This document shows positions 42,539-50,549 of a DNA stretch of 64,000 nucleotides, one piece after another. The DNA comes from Bdellovibrio bacteriovorus. GTDB lineage: Bacteria > Bdellovibrionota > Bdellovibrionia > Bdellovibrionales > Bdellovibrionaceae. Each line of letters begins with the position of its first letter. Position 1 is the stretch's first letter. A program made the position numbers and the translations under genes. The stretch is from assembly GCF_001592745.1 (NCBI RefSeq), contig NZ_LUKD01000008.1:487545-551544 (forward strand). Reading direction: 5' to 3'. The notes below the pieces were generated by a model. It was not told the origin of the DNA. It searched no databases and saw nothing but the letters and a program-made list of their open reading frames with translations.

Positions 42539-43975
42539 ATGAGTGACGATAAAAATCAATTTGGCTGGAATTTCGATAACACTTATGCGCGATTGTCTGA
42601 CGTCTTTTTTGAAAGAGTGAATCCGACGCCCGCTCGTACTCCTGTGATGGTGATGTTTAACGAGGCTCTAGCTCAAGATCTTGGCTTAAACGTTTCAGAA
42701 CTAGCAAAGCAGGGTCAGAATTTTTTTGCGGGTAACAATCTTTTTAAAGGCTCAGAAGCCATCGCCCAAGCCTATGCTGGTCATCAATTCGGACACATCA
42801 ATATGTTGGGTGACGGGCGTGCGAATCTTTTAGGTGAACATGTGACTCCCAAAGGCGAGCGTTTTGATATTCAGCTTAAAGGGGCGGGCCGAACGCGTTT
42901 TTCTCGACGTGGTGATGGTCTTGCCGCTTTAGGCCCGATGCTTCGCGAGTATATTATCAGCGAAGCGATGTTCGCCTTAGGCATTCCCACGACGCGAAGT
43001 CTTGCGGTGGTAACAACCGGAGAACAAGTCATCAGAGAAACACCCTTACCGGGGGCGGTGCTAACCCGGGTTGCTAGCAGCCACCTGCGTGTTGGAACAT
43101 TCGAATATGCAGCGGGTTTTGATCAAGGTAAAAACTTAAGCGAACTCGCAGATTACACTCTTCGTCGTCACTATCCTGATTTGGTGTCGCATCCTGAACC
43201 TTACGTCGCTCTTTTGAAGGCGGTCATCGAACGTCAGGCGTCGTTGATCGTTAAATGGATGCAAGTAGGTTTTGTCCACGGCGTGATGAACACGGACAAC
43301 ATGACTATTTCTGGTGAGACGATCGACTACGGTCCTTGTGCATTCATGGATCGCTTTTCACTTTCTACGGTTTTTAGTTCCATCGATGTTCAAGGAAGAT
43401 ATTCCTATGGACAACAGCCCTCGATCGGGCAATGGAATTTAGCGCGCTTCGCAGAAACCTTGCTTCCACTCTTTAGCGCTTCTCAAGAGGAGGCGATTGC
43501 GAAAGCCGAAGAAGCCCTCGACACTTACGCCGAGCACTTGCAGCGTCACTGGGTGACGGGCATGCGCGGTAAACTAGGAATCGTGCAAGCAGGAGAGGAC
43601 GATATGCCTCTCTTTAATTCGCTTTTAGAACTTATGGAGAAGAATCAGGCCGACTACACGAATACTTTCCGGGCTCTCGCGAACGGGAAGATGTTGGATG
43701 AACCGCTCTTTAAAAGTTCCGAATTCTTAGAGTGGCACAAAGCTTGGCAAGCGCGAAATCCTGACTTGGACTTAATGCTTAAGCATAATCCAGCAGTCAT
43801 CCCTCGTAATCATATGGTCGAGAAAGCTCTAGCGGCCGCCGTCGAAAAAAATGACTACTCCGTTGTGAACCGTTTGCTCGAGGTTGTTCGAAATCCTTTC
43901 GTCGAACCTAAGGATGGTGCAGAGTTTTTGAGTCCCGCTGATGATGAAGATTATCAAACTTTTTGCGGGACTTAA
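42539..43975 (+). CDS. selO: SelO (YdiU/UPF0061) protein adenylyltransferase
   Basis: The 478-residue length equals that of the E. coli protein. The pseudokinase-like features are present: QLKGAGRTRFSRRGDG and LREYIISEAMFALGIPTTRSLA near 115-155, and VGFVHGVMNTDNMTISG with DYGPCAFMD near 245-275. The C-terminus ends DEDYQTFCGT. SelO transfers AMP to Ser/Thr/Tyr of target proteins and is linked to redox stress. The 218-base upstream region has no gene. The SemiSWEET-like gene follows after two bases. Confidence 0.95.
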   Translation: MSDDKNQFGWNFDNTYARLSDVFFERVNPTPARTPVMVMFNEALAQDLGLNVSELAKQGQNFFAGNNLFKGSEAIAQAYAGHQFGHINMLGDGRANLLGEHVTPKGERFDIQLKGAGRTRFSRRGDGLAALGPMLREYIISEAMFALGIPTTRSLAVVTTGEQVIRETPLPGAVLTRVASSHLRVGTFEYAAGFDQGKNLSELADYTLRRHYPDLVSHPEPYVALLKAVIERQASLIVKWMQVGFVHGVMNTDNMTISGETIDYGPCAFMDRFSLSTVFSSIDVQGRYSYGQQPSIGQWNLARFAETLLPLFSASQEEAIAKAEEALDTYAEHLQRHWVTGMRGKLGIVQAGEDDMPLFNSLLELMEKNQADYTNTFRALANGKMLDEPLFKSSEFLEWHKAWQARNPDLDLMLKHNPAVIPRNHMVEKALAAAVEKNDYSVVNRLLEVVRNPFVEPKDGAEFLSPADDEDYQTFCGT

Positions 43976-43977
43976 TT

Positions 43978-44247
43978 GTGTCTTTCAATGATGTTTTAGG
44001 CTGGGTGGCCTCGCTTGTTCTGATCGCTACGATTGTGAATCAGATACGCAAACAGATCCGTGATCGGACTTCGGAAGGAGTTTCGATTTATCTTTTTGCA
44101 GGGCAGATTTTCTCAAGCCTGGGTCTGACTGTTTATTCTTATAATTTGGGGAATTGGGTTTTTACGGTTTTGAATTTCGTTTTGCTCTTAACAAATATCA
44201 CCGGATTTTATTTTACTAAGAAGTTTAAGGATGAGGAGAAGGGGTAG
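43978..44247 (+). CDS. SemiSWEET / PQ-loop membrane protein
   Basis: The start is taken as GTG 43978, two bases after the selO stop; a TTG upstream would overlap selO. The product of 89 residues has three TM helices. It reads VLGWVASLVLIATIVNQIRKQ, then RTSEGVSIYLFAGQIFSSLGL, then a third helix. This is the half-transporter pattern of bacterial SemiSWEET sugar carriers, which work as dimers, although the PQ pair is NQ here. It is likely co-transcribed with selO. Confidence 0.8.
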   Translation: MSFNDVLGWVASLVLIATIVNQIRKQIRDRTSEGVSIYLFAGQIFSSLGLTVYSYNLGNWVFTVLNFVLLLTNITGFYFTKKFKDEEKG

Positions 44248-44300
44248 TTTCTTCTTTTTTTCATTTCGATATTTTTTCTGAAGACTGATGAGTTTGGCTT

Positions 44301-44463
44301 GTTTCTCGCTTCGCTTGAAACTCGCTTTTGATTTTGGCTTCTTGTTCGCTTTGCTCACAAGTCGCATCTTGGTGCTTCGATCGTGGAGGGGATTGGGCTC
44401 GGGCCATCGTGGCCCTCGGTCCTTTGGACCGCCTTCGGCGCCTTCGAGGACGCATCCTGCGTC
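44301..44463. other. Cluster of short hairpins in a GC-rich gene-free stretch
   Basis: Region 44248-44798 has no convincing gene. It holds two related hairpins with loops TCGCTTyGCTy (44301-44321 and 44341-44361). Three 6-bp-stem, 3-nt-loop hairpins follow: GGGCCA-TCG-TGGCCC (44401), CGGTCC-TTT-GGACCG (44417) and GACGCA-TCC-TGCGTC (44449). The GC content is clearly above the flanks. It could be a structured RNA, a REP-like element or remnant repeat DNA; nothing shows it is transcribed. Confidence 0.4.
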
Positions 44464-44580
44464 GTCGATGAACCCCTGTGGTCGGCGCGCGCTGCTTGCC
44501 GCGAGCTTTGGTGATCTTTTTTTTGCGCCAACCTTTTGAGTTCAAAGCCCCTTGGGAGAACCAAGACTGTGAGTAAAAAT

Positions 44581-44610
44581 AAAAAACCCGAATCTTTCGA
44601 TTCGGGTTTT
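44581..44610. terminator. Bidirectional rho-independent terminator
   Basis: AAAAACCCGAATC, TTTC loop, GATTCGGGTTTTT. A and T tracts lie on both sides. It sits just outside the left end of the island. Confidence 0.92.
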
Positions 44611-44627
44611 TTATTTTTAGTTACAAA

Positions 44628-44654
44628 ATTTGGCGTTCCCAATGGGAACGCCAA
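44628..44654. repeat. Left attachment-site candidate: palindrome of tRNA-Glu 3' ends
   Basis: Two 13-bp arms, TTTGGCGTTCCCA and TGGGAACGCCAAA, flank one A. Each arm contains the tRNA-Glu acceptor 3' strand, discriminator base and CCA. The left arm plus the centre base gives the 13-bp repeat shared with the tRNA at 59111-59123. Confidence 0.6.
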
Positions 44655-44798
44655 AGGGCCCCGTCGCGAAGCGATGGGTCTAACATAACTTTTCGAGTTC
44701 AGGCGAAATATAAATGAAGCAAGAGTAGTGAGAAAAGTTGGCGTGGGAACCCGAATTGGAAACGACCATGGTTTCCTCCGCCCAACGCAGTAGAGCTA

Positions 44799-45215
44799 GT
44801 GAATATCATTGAGTTTCCATTCGTGCAATCGCACCGCTCTGAGAGCTTCCTGCGGCAAAAGTACCTAAATGAACGCCTATCTCCAGCTGAAATCGGAGCT
44901 CAATGTTTTTCCTCCAAGCGCACGATCTTAGCTTGGCTTGAGCATTATAAAATTCCAGTTCGTCCTGAGGATATGCCCGAGAGAAGAGGATTGCGATTCG
45001 GAGAAAGACGAGAAAAAGGACGGATTATCAGAGATGAAAGAGAGCAAAGAGTGATCGCAAAAATGCACAAATTGCGATCTCGAGGATACAGCTATCCCCA
45101 AATAGTCGAGGTTCTGAACTCGATGGGGGTCAGGCCCAAATCAGGGAAAAAGTGGTACCTGAAGATAGTTTTTGAGGTCATAAATTCAAAAATCTCAAAA
45201 TTATCCAAAATTTAA
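44799..45215 (+). CDS. Double-HTH DNA-binding protein of the island
   Basis: The frame starts at GTG 44799 and gives 138 residues. An N-terminal HTH-like segment reads YLNERLSPAEIGAQCFSSKRTILAWLEHYKI. A C-terminal segment, MHKLRSRGYSYPQIVEVLNSMGVRPKSGKKW, resembles the recombinase-domain tail seen in large serine recombinases. No catalytic Ser domain is present. It may be an excision or copy-control factor, or a remnant of a recombinase. It is first in the island, close to the left repeat. Confidence 0.6.
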   Translation: MNIIEFPFVQSHRSESFLRQKYLNERLSPAEIGAQCFSSKRTILAWLEHYKIPVRPEDMPERRGLRFGERREKGRIIRDEREQRVIAKMHKLRSRGYSYPQIVEVLNSMGVRPKSGKKWYLKIVFEVINSKISKLSKI

Positions 45216-45248
45216 ATTCCAACGATTACGAATACTTAACTAAATAAG

Positions 45249-45354
45249 CAGTGAGGAATTGAGAATGTGCATCAAAAAAGAGTTTGATTTTGCCGAAATA
45301 CACGCTATCCTAAGGGTAAGTTGAAAACGAATGCACATTATCAACTACTCACTC
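45249..45354. repeat. Long imperfect inverted repeat
   Basis: Arms at 45249-45272 and 45331-45354 pair over about 24 bases with few mismatches; the best part is TTGAgAATGTGCAT against ATGCACATTaTCAA. The 58-base interior has no gene. It is the only notable feature of the gene-free stretch 45216-45566 besides the small ORF at 45369. It could be a replication, transfer or excision site or a structured RNA. Confidence 0.5.
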
Positions 45355-45368
45355 AAGAAAGGAGGCAA

Positions 45369-45425
45369 ATGAGAGCAGAGTTAGAAATTGTAGCTACGGT
45401 TACCAGTCTTGGCCGACATCAATAA
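45369..45425 (+). CDS. Possible 18-residue leader peptide
   Basis: ATG 45369 follows AAAGGAGGCAA, the strongest ribosome-binding site in the island. It opens an 18-codon frame (MRAELEIVATVTSLGRHQ). It lies between the inverted repeat and the first operon gene. It could be a leader peptide; it is too short to judge by codon use. Confidence 0.3.
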   Translation: MRAELEIVATVTSLGRHQ

Positions 45426-45566
45426 CCGCAGCCGCATAAATCCCCCAAAGAGGATTCACAAATAAATGTAACACAGCTTTGAGAGTTTGGCCAGTGTTCT
45501 GTCCAAACCCTTCTTTGGAGATAAATGAAACCAGTTTTAACAATCTTTAAAGAAGGAGATTTTTTT

Positions 45567-45875
45567 ATGAGACAGATTTACGAGGTTCCCAAAGAGGAAA
45601 TCTCAAAGGTTCTAAGCGCAATTGGAAGATCTCAGATGGCACATCGACTTGCGATTTATAAAGCAGTCGGTGGAAAGCTAAAACCGTCATTTAATTATGT
45701 GATGGATCATCTAGAAAAAATGGGAGCAATCATTGAAGTCGAGCGTGACTTTTATGCGCTCCATCCGGTCTTCCGTGAAATGGATGATGAGGCAGGATTA
45801 AAAGCCTGCTTTCCGATGAAGGTGAAAAAATTAAAGTCAGACAAGGCGGAGGCTGTATGGATCAGAAGTCATTGA
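45567..45875 (+). CDS. Small wHTH-like protein at the head of the RM operon
   Basis: ATG 45567 follows AAGGAGA; an in-frame ATG at 45525 with its own GGAG site would add 14 residues. The 102-residue product is soluble. VLSAIGRSQMAHRLAIYKAVGGKLKPSFNYVMDHLEKMGAI looks like a winged-HTH helix set, and IEVERDFYALHP could be the wing. It overlaps the DUF2130 gene by 19 bases. It may regulate the operon. The assignment is tentative. Confidence 0.65.
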   Translation: MRQIYEVPKEEISKVLSAIGRSQMAHRLAIYKAVGGKLKPSFNYVMDHLEKMGAIIEVERDFYALHPVFREMDDEAGLKACFPMKVKKLKSDKAEAVWIRSH

Positions 45876-47134
45876 TCGCATCGCTTTCGATCCCTTGCCC
45901 TGAGTGCGGCTACTTGCTGCATACAGAGGATGCCGTTCGAAAACACATTCAAAGCGAACTCGAAAAATCCTCTAAGGACCTGCAAGTGAAAATGCAAACT
46001 CAGGAGAAGCTATTTAAGGAGAAGCAAGCCGAACTTGATAAACAAAAGGCTGATATTGATTCCTTAGTAGAAAAGCAACTGAAGGCTAAGCTTCAGTTAG
46101 TCCAGCAAACGGCATCTAAAGAAGCAAAAGAAAAGATCAGTCTTGAGCTTGAGGATCTGAAAAATCAGATCAATGAAAAGCAAGAGGCGCTTCAGAAGGC
46201 TCAGGCATCAGAGCTTGAGTTGCGAAAGGCTGCTCGTGAAGTTCAGGAGAAGGAGAAGAATCTTGAACTTGAAGTGCAGCGCCGAGTGCAAGACCAAGTT
46301 GATTCAGAAAAGCAGGCAATGCATGAATCGATGGGTCAGGAATTTCAGCTTAAGCTTCTTGAAAAAGAAAAGCAGATCCGAGATATGCAGGTGAAGCTGG
46401 AAGAGGCTAAGCGTGCTTCTCTTCAGGGCTCTCAGCAAAACCAAGGGGAAGCTGTTGAAGATGATATCGAAAGCCAGCTGAAGGCTCGATACCCTACGGA
46501 CACCTTCGATCCAGTTCCGAAGGGAGCAGAAGGTGCAGACCTCGTTCATTCAGTGCGCAACTCCTCGGGCCAAGTGGTTGGCACGACAGTTATCGAGCTG
46601 AAAAATACGAGAACCTTTCCTGGGGACTGTATTCAGAAGCTTGCGCGTGACCAGCGTGTACTTGGTGCTGACGCGGCAATCCTGATTACGAAAACTCTAC
46701 CAAAAGATGCGCCTCCAATTAGTATCATCGATGGCGTTTTCGTTGTTTCGCTATCATTAGCGGTTCCATTCATTTCGATCATCAGAAAGTCGATTGAAGA
46801 ATTGTCGTACGCTCGTGCGACGACTCAGGGGCAAGACGAGAAAATGAAGTTGATCTACTCGTATCTTACGGGTCCGGCTTTTAAGCAAAAGATCACTTCG
46901 ATCGTGAATGCTTTTGAGACCTTGATGGAGCAACATGAAGGCGAAAAGAAGTACTTCAAGAAAATGTGGGCTTCTCGCGAAAAGATGTTGGAGCAAGTAA
47001 TTGATTCGGCAACTGGGATGTACGGCGACATCGAAGGTATCGCTGGGCGTATTTTGCCTGAGGTAAAAGCTCTTGCTCTGCCAGAGGTGAAAGAAGTTGA
47101 AACAGTTTTGATTGATGGGAGGGGCGATCAGTGA
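45857..47134 (+). CDS. DUF2130-type coiled-coil protein with nuclease-like domain
   Basis: The 425-residue product begins with a short zinc-ribbon-like segment (IPCPECGYLLHTEDAVRKHI). Residues about 30-200 are a long coiled coil rich in E, K and Q. The C-terminal domain (about 205-400) has DTFDPVPKGAEGADLVHSV, then GTTVIELKNTRTF. This D then E-x-K arrangement is typical of a PD-(D/E)XK fold and is the pattern of DUF2130. GGAGG precedes the ATG. DUF2130 genes are often near restriction genes; its biochemical role here is not established. It lies 18 bases before the half-HsdS gene. Confidence 0.78.
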   Translation: MDQKSLIASLSIPCPECGYLLHTEDAVRKHIQSELEKSSKDLQVKMQTQEKLFKEKQAELDKQKADIDSLVEKQLKAKLQLVQQTASKEAKEKISLELEDLKNQINEKQEALQKAQASELELRKAAREVQEKEKNLELEVQRRVQDQVDSEKQAMHESMGQEFQLKLLEKEKQIRDMQVKLEEAKRASLQGSQQNQGEAVEDDIESQLKARYPTDTFDPVPKGAEGADLVHSVRNSSGQVVGTTVIELKNTRTFPGDCIQKLARDQRVLGADAAILITKTLPKDAPPISIIDGVFVVSLSLAVPFISIIRKSIEELSYARATTQGQDEKMKLIYSYLTGPAFKQKITSIVNAFETLMEQHEGEKKYFKKMWASREKMLEQVIDSATGMYGDIEGIAGRILPEVKALALPEVKEVETVLIDGRGDQ

Positions 47135-47152
47135 TCGCCTTCCAGGTGGTAT

Positions 47153-47881
47153 ATGAGATTTAATAATTGTGAGTACGTTAAAATAAACAAAATCGCCGAC
47201 CTCAGAGCTGGATATCAACTGCGAGACCGCGTTGACCCAGATCCAAAGGGAAAGATTAAGTTTATTCAAGTTGGAGATGCGAATCGCGAGACACATCAAA
47301 TTGATCTTGCGAAGAGCGATCTTATTACCATCGACAAGGCCATCGAATACGGAAAATACGAACTGCACGGACATGAAGTACTTTTCTTATCGAAAGGTAG
47401 TAAGCCAGGGGCATTTACTGTCCCTGGCGTTTCGGACTGGGTTAGTCGAAGTTGTCATGTGATTCCGATGTCGCATTTCTTGATTTTAGAATCTGACAAA
47501 TCACGAACCTACCCGCCGTACCTTGTGTGGGCTCTGAACCAAAAGTTCATGGAGCCAGCAATCAAGGCAAGCATGAAAGGTTCGGGAATTCCGTTTATCG
47601 CTAAGAGTGACTTTATGGATATTAAAATACCGATCCCAAGCATTGAGGTGCAAAAGAAAATCGCCGAATTGAGTGCCCTTCGTACAAACGAGTTAATCCT
47701 GGCTAAGAAGCGCGATGGTTTAATGAATCAGCTTCTCGAAGCTCTTCTTTTTGGGCAGCTCGAAGGCGACGCGGCCGACGCGGCCGACGCCAGCGTCGCG
47801 AAGCAAAAGTTATTGGATGAATACGAAAAATATAAAGACATTTCCCCTGAGGATTTTCAAAAAGAATTGAGGAAGCTATGA
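47153..47881 (+). CDS. Half-length type I specificity subunit (single TRD)
   Basis: The 242-residue product has one target-recognition domain (about 1-165; KINKIADLRAGYQLRDR, FIQVGDAN and FLSKGSKPGAFTVPG). A conserved helical region follows (IPIPSIEVQKKIAEL...MNQLLEALLFGQLEG). Full HsdS proteins have two TRDs and about 400 residues, so this is a half subunit, which in known cases can dimerise. A short Ala/Asp insert (GDAADAADAS) near 205 comes from a palindromic repeat also found at 55032. The stop overlaps hsdM as ATGA. Confidence 0.8.
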   Translation: MRFNNCEYVKINKIADLRAGYQLRDRVDPDPKGKIKFIQVGDANRETHQIDLAKSDLITIDKAIEYGKYELHGHEVLFLSKGSKPGAFTVPGVSDWVSRSCHVIPMSHFLILESDKSRTYPPYLVWALNQKFMEPAIKASMKGSGIPFIAKSDFMDIKIPIPSIEVQKKIAELSALRTNELILAKKRDGLMNQLLEALLFGQLEGDAADAADASVAKQKLLDEYEKYKDISPEDFQKELRKL

Positions 47882-49398
47882 GCAATACAAAATCATTAGA
47901 CCAAGACGCCGAATTGAAGAAAAAACTTTGGTCGGCATGTGACACGTTCAGAAACGTGATGGATTCAAATCAATATAAGGACTACATCCTCGCATTTCTT
48001 TTCATCAAGTATATTTCTGACATATACGAAGAAAAAGTCACTGAACTTCGAAAGAAGTTTAAGAACGATGAGGATATGGTCAAGCGTCGTCTTGAGCGTG
48101 AAAGGTTTGTTCTCCATGACAAAGCTACATTCGCGTGGATTTTCGAGAACCGAAATAAAGATAATATTGGCGCTATTATTAATTCGGTACTTCATGAAAT
48201 CGAAGAACTGAATAAAGTTAAACTGAACAATGTTTTTCGTGGAATAGATTTTAACAGCGAGCAAAATCTTGGTAAGCCAAAGGACAAATTGGATCGCTTA
48301 CGCCATCTGATTAATGACTTTAAAGACCTCGATCTGAAACCCTATCTGCACAACGCTGATGTTATTGGTAATGCATACGAGTATTTGATTGAAAAATTCG
48401 CGGCTGATGCCGGGAAAAAGGGTGGAGAATTTTATACTCCTCCGGAAGTCGCTACTCTTCTTGCAAAGCTTGTAGAGGCGAAACCTGGAAACACGATTTA
48501 CGATCCCACCTGCGGTTCAGGATCGTTGTTGATTAAAGCGGCTAAGGAAGTTGGGAGCAACGACTTCTTCATTTATGGTCAAGAAGTGAACGGAGCTACT
48601 TGGTCCTTAGCTCGAATGAATATGTTTCTACACGGAATTGAGCAGTCTGATATTCAGTGGGGCGATACCATAAAATCACCAGCATTTATCGAAAAGGATT
48701 CGATAAAAAAGTTTGATATCGTTATTGCAAATCCACCTTTCAGTAAAGACAAGTGGTGGGGCGCGCCGACAGAAAAGGGTAAGGAAACAGAGAAGAAAGC
48801 CGAAAACGATGACTACAAACGTTTTTGGCGTGGTGTTCCGCCCACCTCAAGGGGCGACTGGGCGTTTATAAGTCATATGATTGAAAGTCTTTTGCCAGGT
48901 GGTACTTGTGGAGTGGTTGTGCCGCATGGGGTTCTATTTCGAGGTGATGCCGAGGGAAGAATACGTAAAGCCGTAATCGAGGAAAATCTTATTCATGCCG
49001 TTGTTGGCCTGCCGCCAAACTTATTTTATGGCGCGGGAATTTCGGCAGCCCTGTTAATTTTCAAAAAAAATCGCAAGCAAAAAGACATTCTCTTCATTGA
49101 CTCCAGTAAGCATTTTCTTGAGGGGAAAAAGCAGAATAAGCTTCGTGACGAAGATATCGGACGAATTTTTGAGACATTTAAAAAGCGAAAAACAATTGAT
49201 AAATTCTCTTACCTCGCCTCGCTCGACGAAGTTCAGAAGAATGATTTCAATTTAAACATTGGCCTCTATATTGATGGGTCAGAGGAAATCGCCAGCATAG
49301 ATATTCGCGCTGTACAGAATGATATTGAGGCAATCGAGTCTGAGCTCAGCCAAGTACGTGCAAAGATGAAAAAATATCTTAAGGAACTTGAGATATGA
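47878..49398 (+). CDS. hsdM: Type I restriction-modification DNA methyltransferase subunit
   Basis: The 506-residue product has the N-terminal helical HsdM domain (about 10-160). SAM-binding motif I is at 209-216 (DPTCGSGS) and the catalytic NPPF motif of N6-adenine methylases at 285-288. GGEFYTPPEVATLLAKL near 182 is a family hallmark. It methylates adenine in the target chosen by HsdS. ATGA overlaps join it to the half-HsdS gene before and the full hsdS gene after. Confidence 0.97.
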   Translation: MSNTKSLDQDAELKKKLWSACDTFRNVMDSNQYKDYILAFLFIKYISDIYEEKVTELRKKFKNDEDMVKRRLERERFVLHDKATFAWIFENRNKDNIGAIINSVLHEIEELNKVKLNNVFRGIDFNSEQNLGKPKDKLDRLRHLINDFKDLDLKPYLHNADVIGNAYEYLIEKFAADAGKKGGEFYTPPEVATLLAKLVEAKPGNTIYDPTCGSGSLLIKAAKEVGSNDFFIYGQEVNGATWSLARMNMFLHGIEQSDIQWGDTIKSPAFIEKDSIKKFDIVIANPPFSKDKWWGAPTEKGKETEKKAENDDYKRFWRGVPPTSRGDWAFISHMIESLLPGGTCGVVVPHGVLFRGDAEGRIRKAVIEENLIHAVVGLPPNLFYGAGISAALLIFKKNRKQKDILFIDSSKHFLEGKKQNKLRDEDIGRIFETFKKRKTIDKFSYLASLDEVQKNDFNLNIGLYIDGSEEIASIDIRAVQNDIEAIESELSQVRAKMKKYLKELEI

Positions 49399-50549
49399 AA
49401 ATGCAAACGCAAATGAAACGTTTAGATGAACTGGCTACTGTTGAAAGAGGTAAATTTTCAGCTCGCCCTAGGAATGATCCAAAATACTATGGGGGGGACA
49501 TTCCTTTTGTTCAAACTGGAGATATCGTTACTAGTGGCGGGATATTAAAATCATACACTCAGACATTGAATGCTGAGGGACTTAAGGTAAGTAAAATATT
49601 TCCCAAGGGATCTATTTTGGTCACAATTGCAGCAAACATAGGGAATTCGGCGCTTACAACGTTTGATACGGCTTGCCCTGACAGTGTTGTCGGGCTTCGG
49701 CCAAAAGCGGGAATCGATTCAAAGTGGTTAAACTATGCAATTCAATCACGACGAGAAGAGCTAGACGCAAAAGCAACAAAAGGCGCGCAAAAAAATATCA
49801 ACTTGGAAGTTCTAAGGCCTTTGCTTATCCCAACCCCCAATGCTGAAGAACAGAAGTATATCGGTGAATGTCTGTTCAGCTGGGACAAGTCAATTGAACT
49901 CGAAACAGCTCTTTTGGAACAATATAAATTGGAGTTGGACGGGTTTATTGAGAATCTTATTGGAACTGAAAACATGACAAGCTTGAAGGAGATATGCCAA
50001 GAGATACGAGACGGCACGCATGCTTCACACATCGATGTCGCTCAAGGCATTCCACTTCTAAGCGCAAAGGATATCGTTGATCGAAAGATCATGATTCCGA
50101 CTGACGCTCGAAAAATCAATTCGGCAGATTTCGATCAAATTCATAAGAAATTTGTTCTTTCCAATGGCGATTTGTTACTTACGATTGTTGGAACAATTGG
50201 TCGCGTAGCTGTCGTATCGAATTATGATCGGAGTTATACATTTCAACGAAGCGTGGCATATTTGAGATTTAAGAAAGACTTCTCATCCGAGTTTTACTCC
50301 TATGTATTCGAGTCTCGATATTTTCAGAAAGAGTTGAAGCGTAGGGCAACTCAGTCAGCGCAGCCAGGAGTGTATTTGGGTAGTCTGTCTGAAATCTTGG
50401 TGCCTTCGCCAAGCAAAGAGAACCAGGAAAGGATTACGAGATTTCTTAGCACTCTTGATCAGTCCATCCGTCTCACCCGAGAAAAGATCCGATTGCTAAA
50501 GCTTCAAAAGCAGGGACTAATGCAGAAGCTTTTTGGAGACCTTCAATGA
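49395..50549 (+). CDS. hsdS: Type I restriction-modification specificity subunit (two TRDs)
   Basis: The 384-residue product has two target-recognition domains, starting near residue 5 (LDELATVERGKFSARPRND) and near 195 (LKEICQEIRDGTHASHID). Each is followed by a conserved helix (LLIPTPNAEEQKYIGECL; ILVPSPSKENQERITRFL). Each half sets one part of a bipartite recognition sequence. It overlaps hsdM and hsdR as ATGA. This is a complete subunit, so the half subunit upstream is an addition and not a replacement. Confidence 0.95.
   Translation: MKMQTQMKRLDELATVERGKFSARPRNDPKYYGGDIPFVQTGDIVTSGGILKSYTQTLNAEGLKVSKIFPKGSILVTIAANIGNSALTTFDTACPDSVVGLRPKAGIDSKWLNYAIQSRREELDAKATKGAQKNINLEVLRPLLIPTPNAEEQKYIGECLFSWDKSIELETALLEQYKLELDGFIENLIGTENMTSLKEICQEIRDGTHASHIDVAQGIPLLSAKDIVDRKIMIPTDARKINSADFDQIHKKFVLSNGDLLLTIVGTIGRVAVVSNYDRSYTFQRSVAYLRFKKDFSSEFYSYVFESRYFQKELKRRATQSAQPGVYLGSLSEILVPSPSKENQERITRFLSTLDQSIRLTREKIRLLKLQKQGLMQKLFGDLQ

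Noticed and set aside
44261-44654. Several frames of 80-99 codons on both strands in the hairpin-rich stretch
   Set aside because: The products are Arg/Pro/Ser-rich with no pattern, the frames overlap each other on both strands, and one runs through the terminator at 44581. High GC removes stop codons there.
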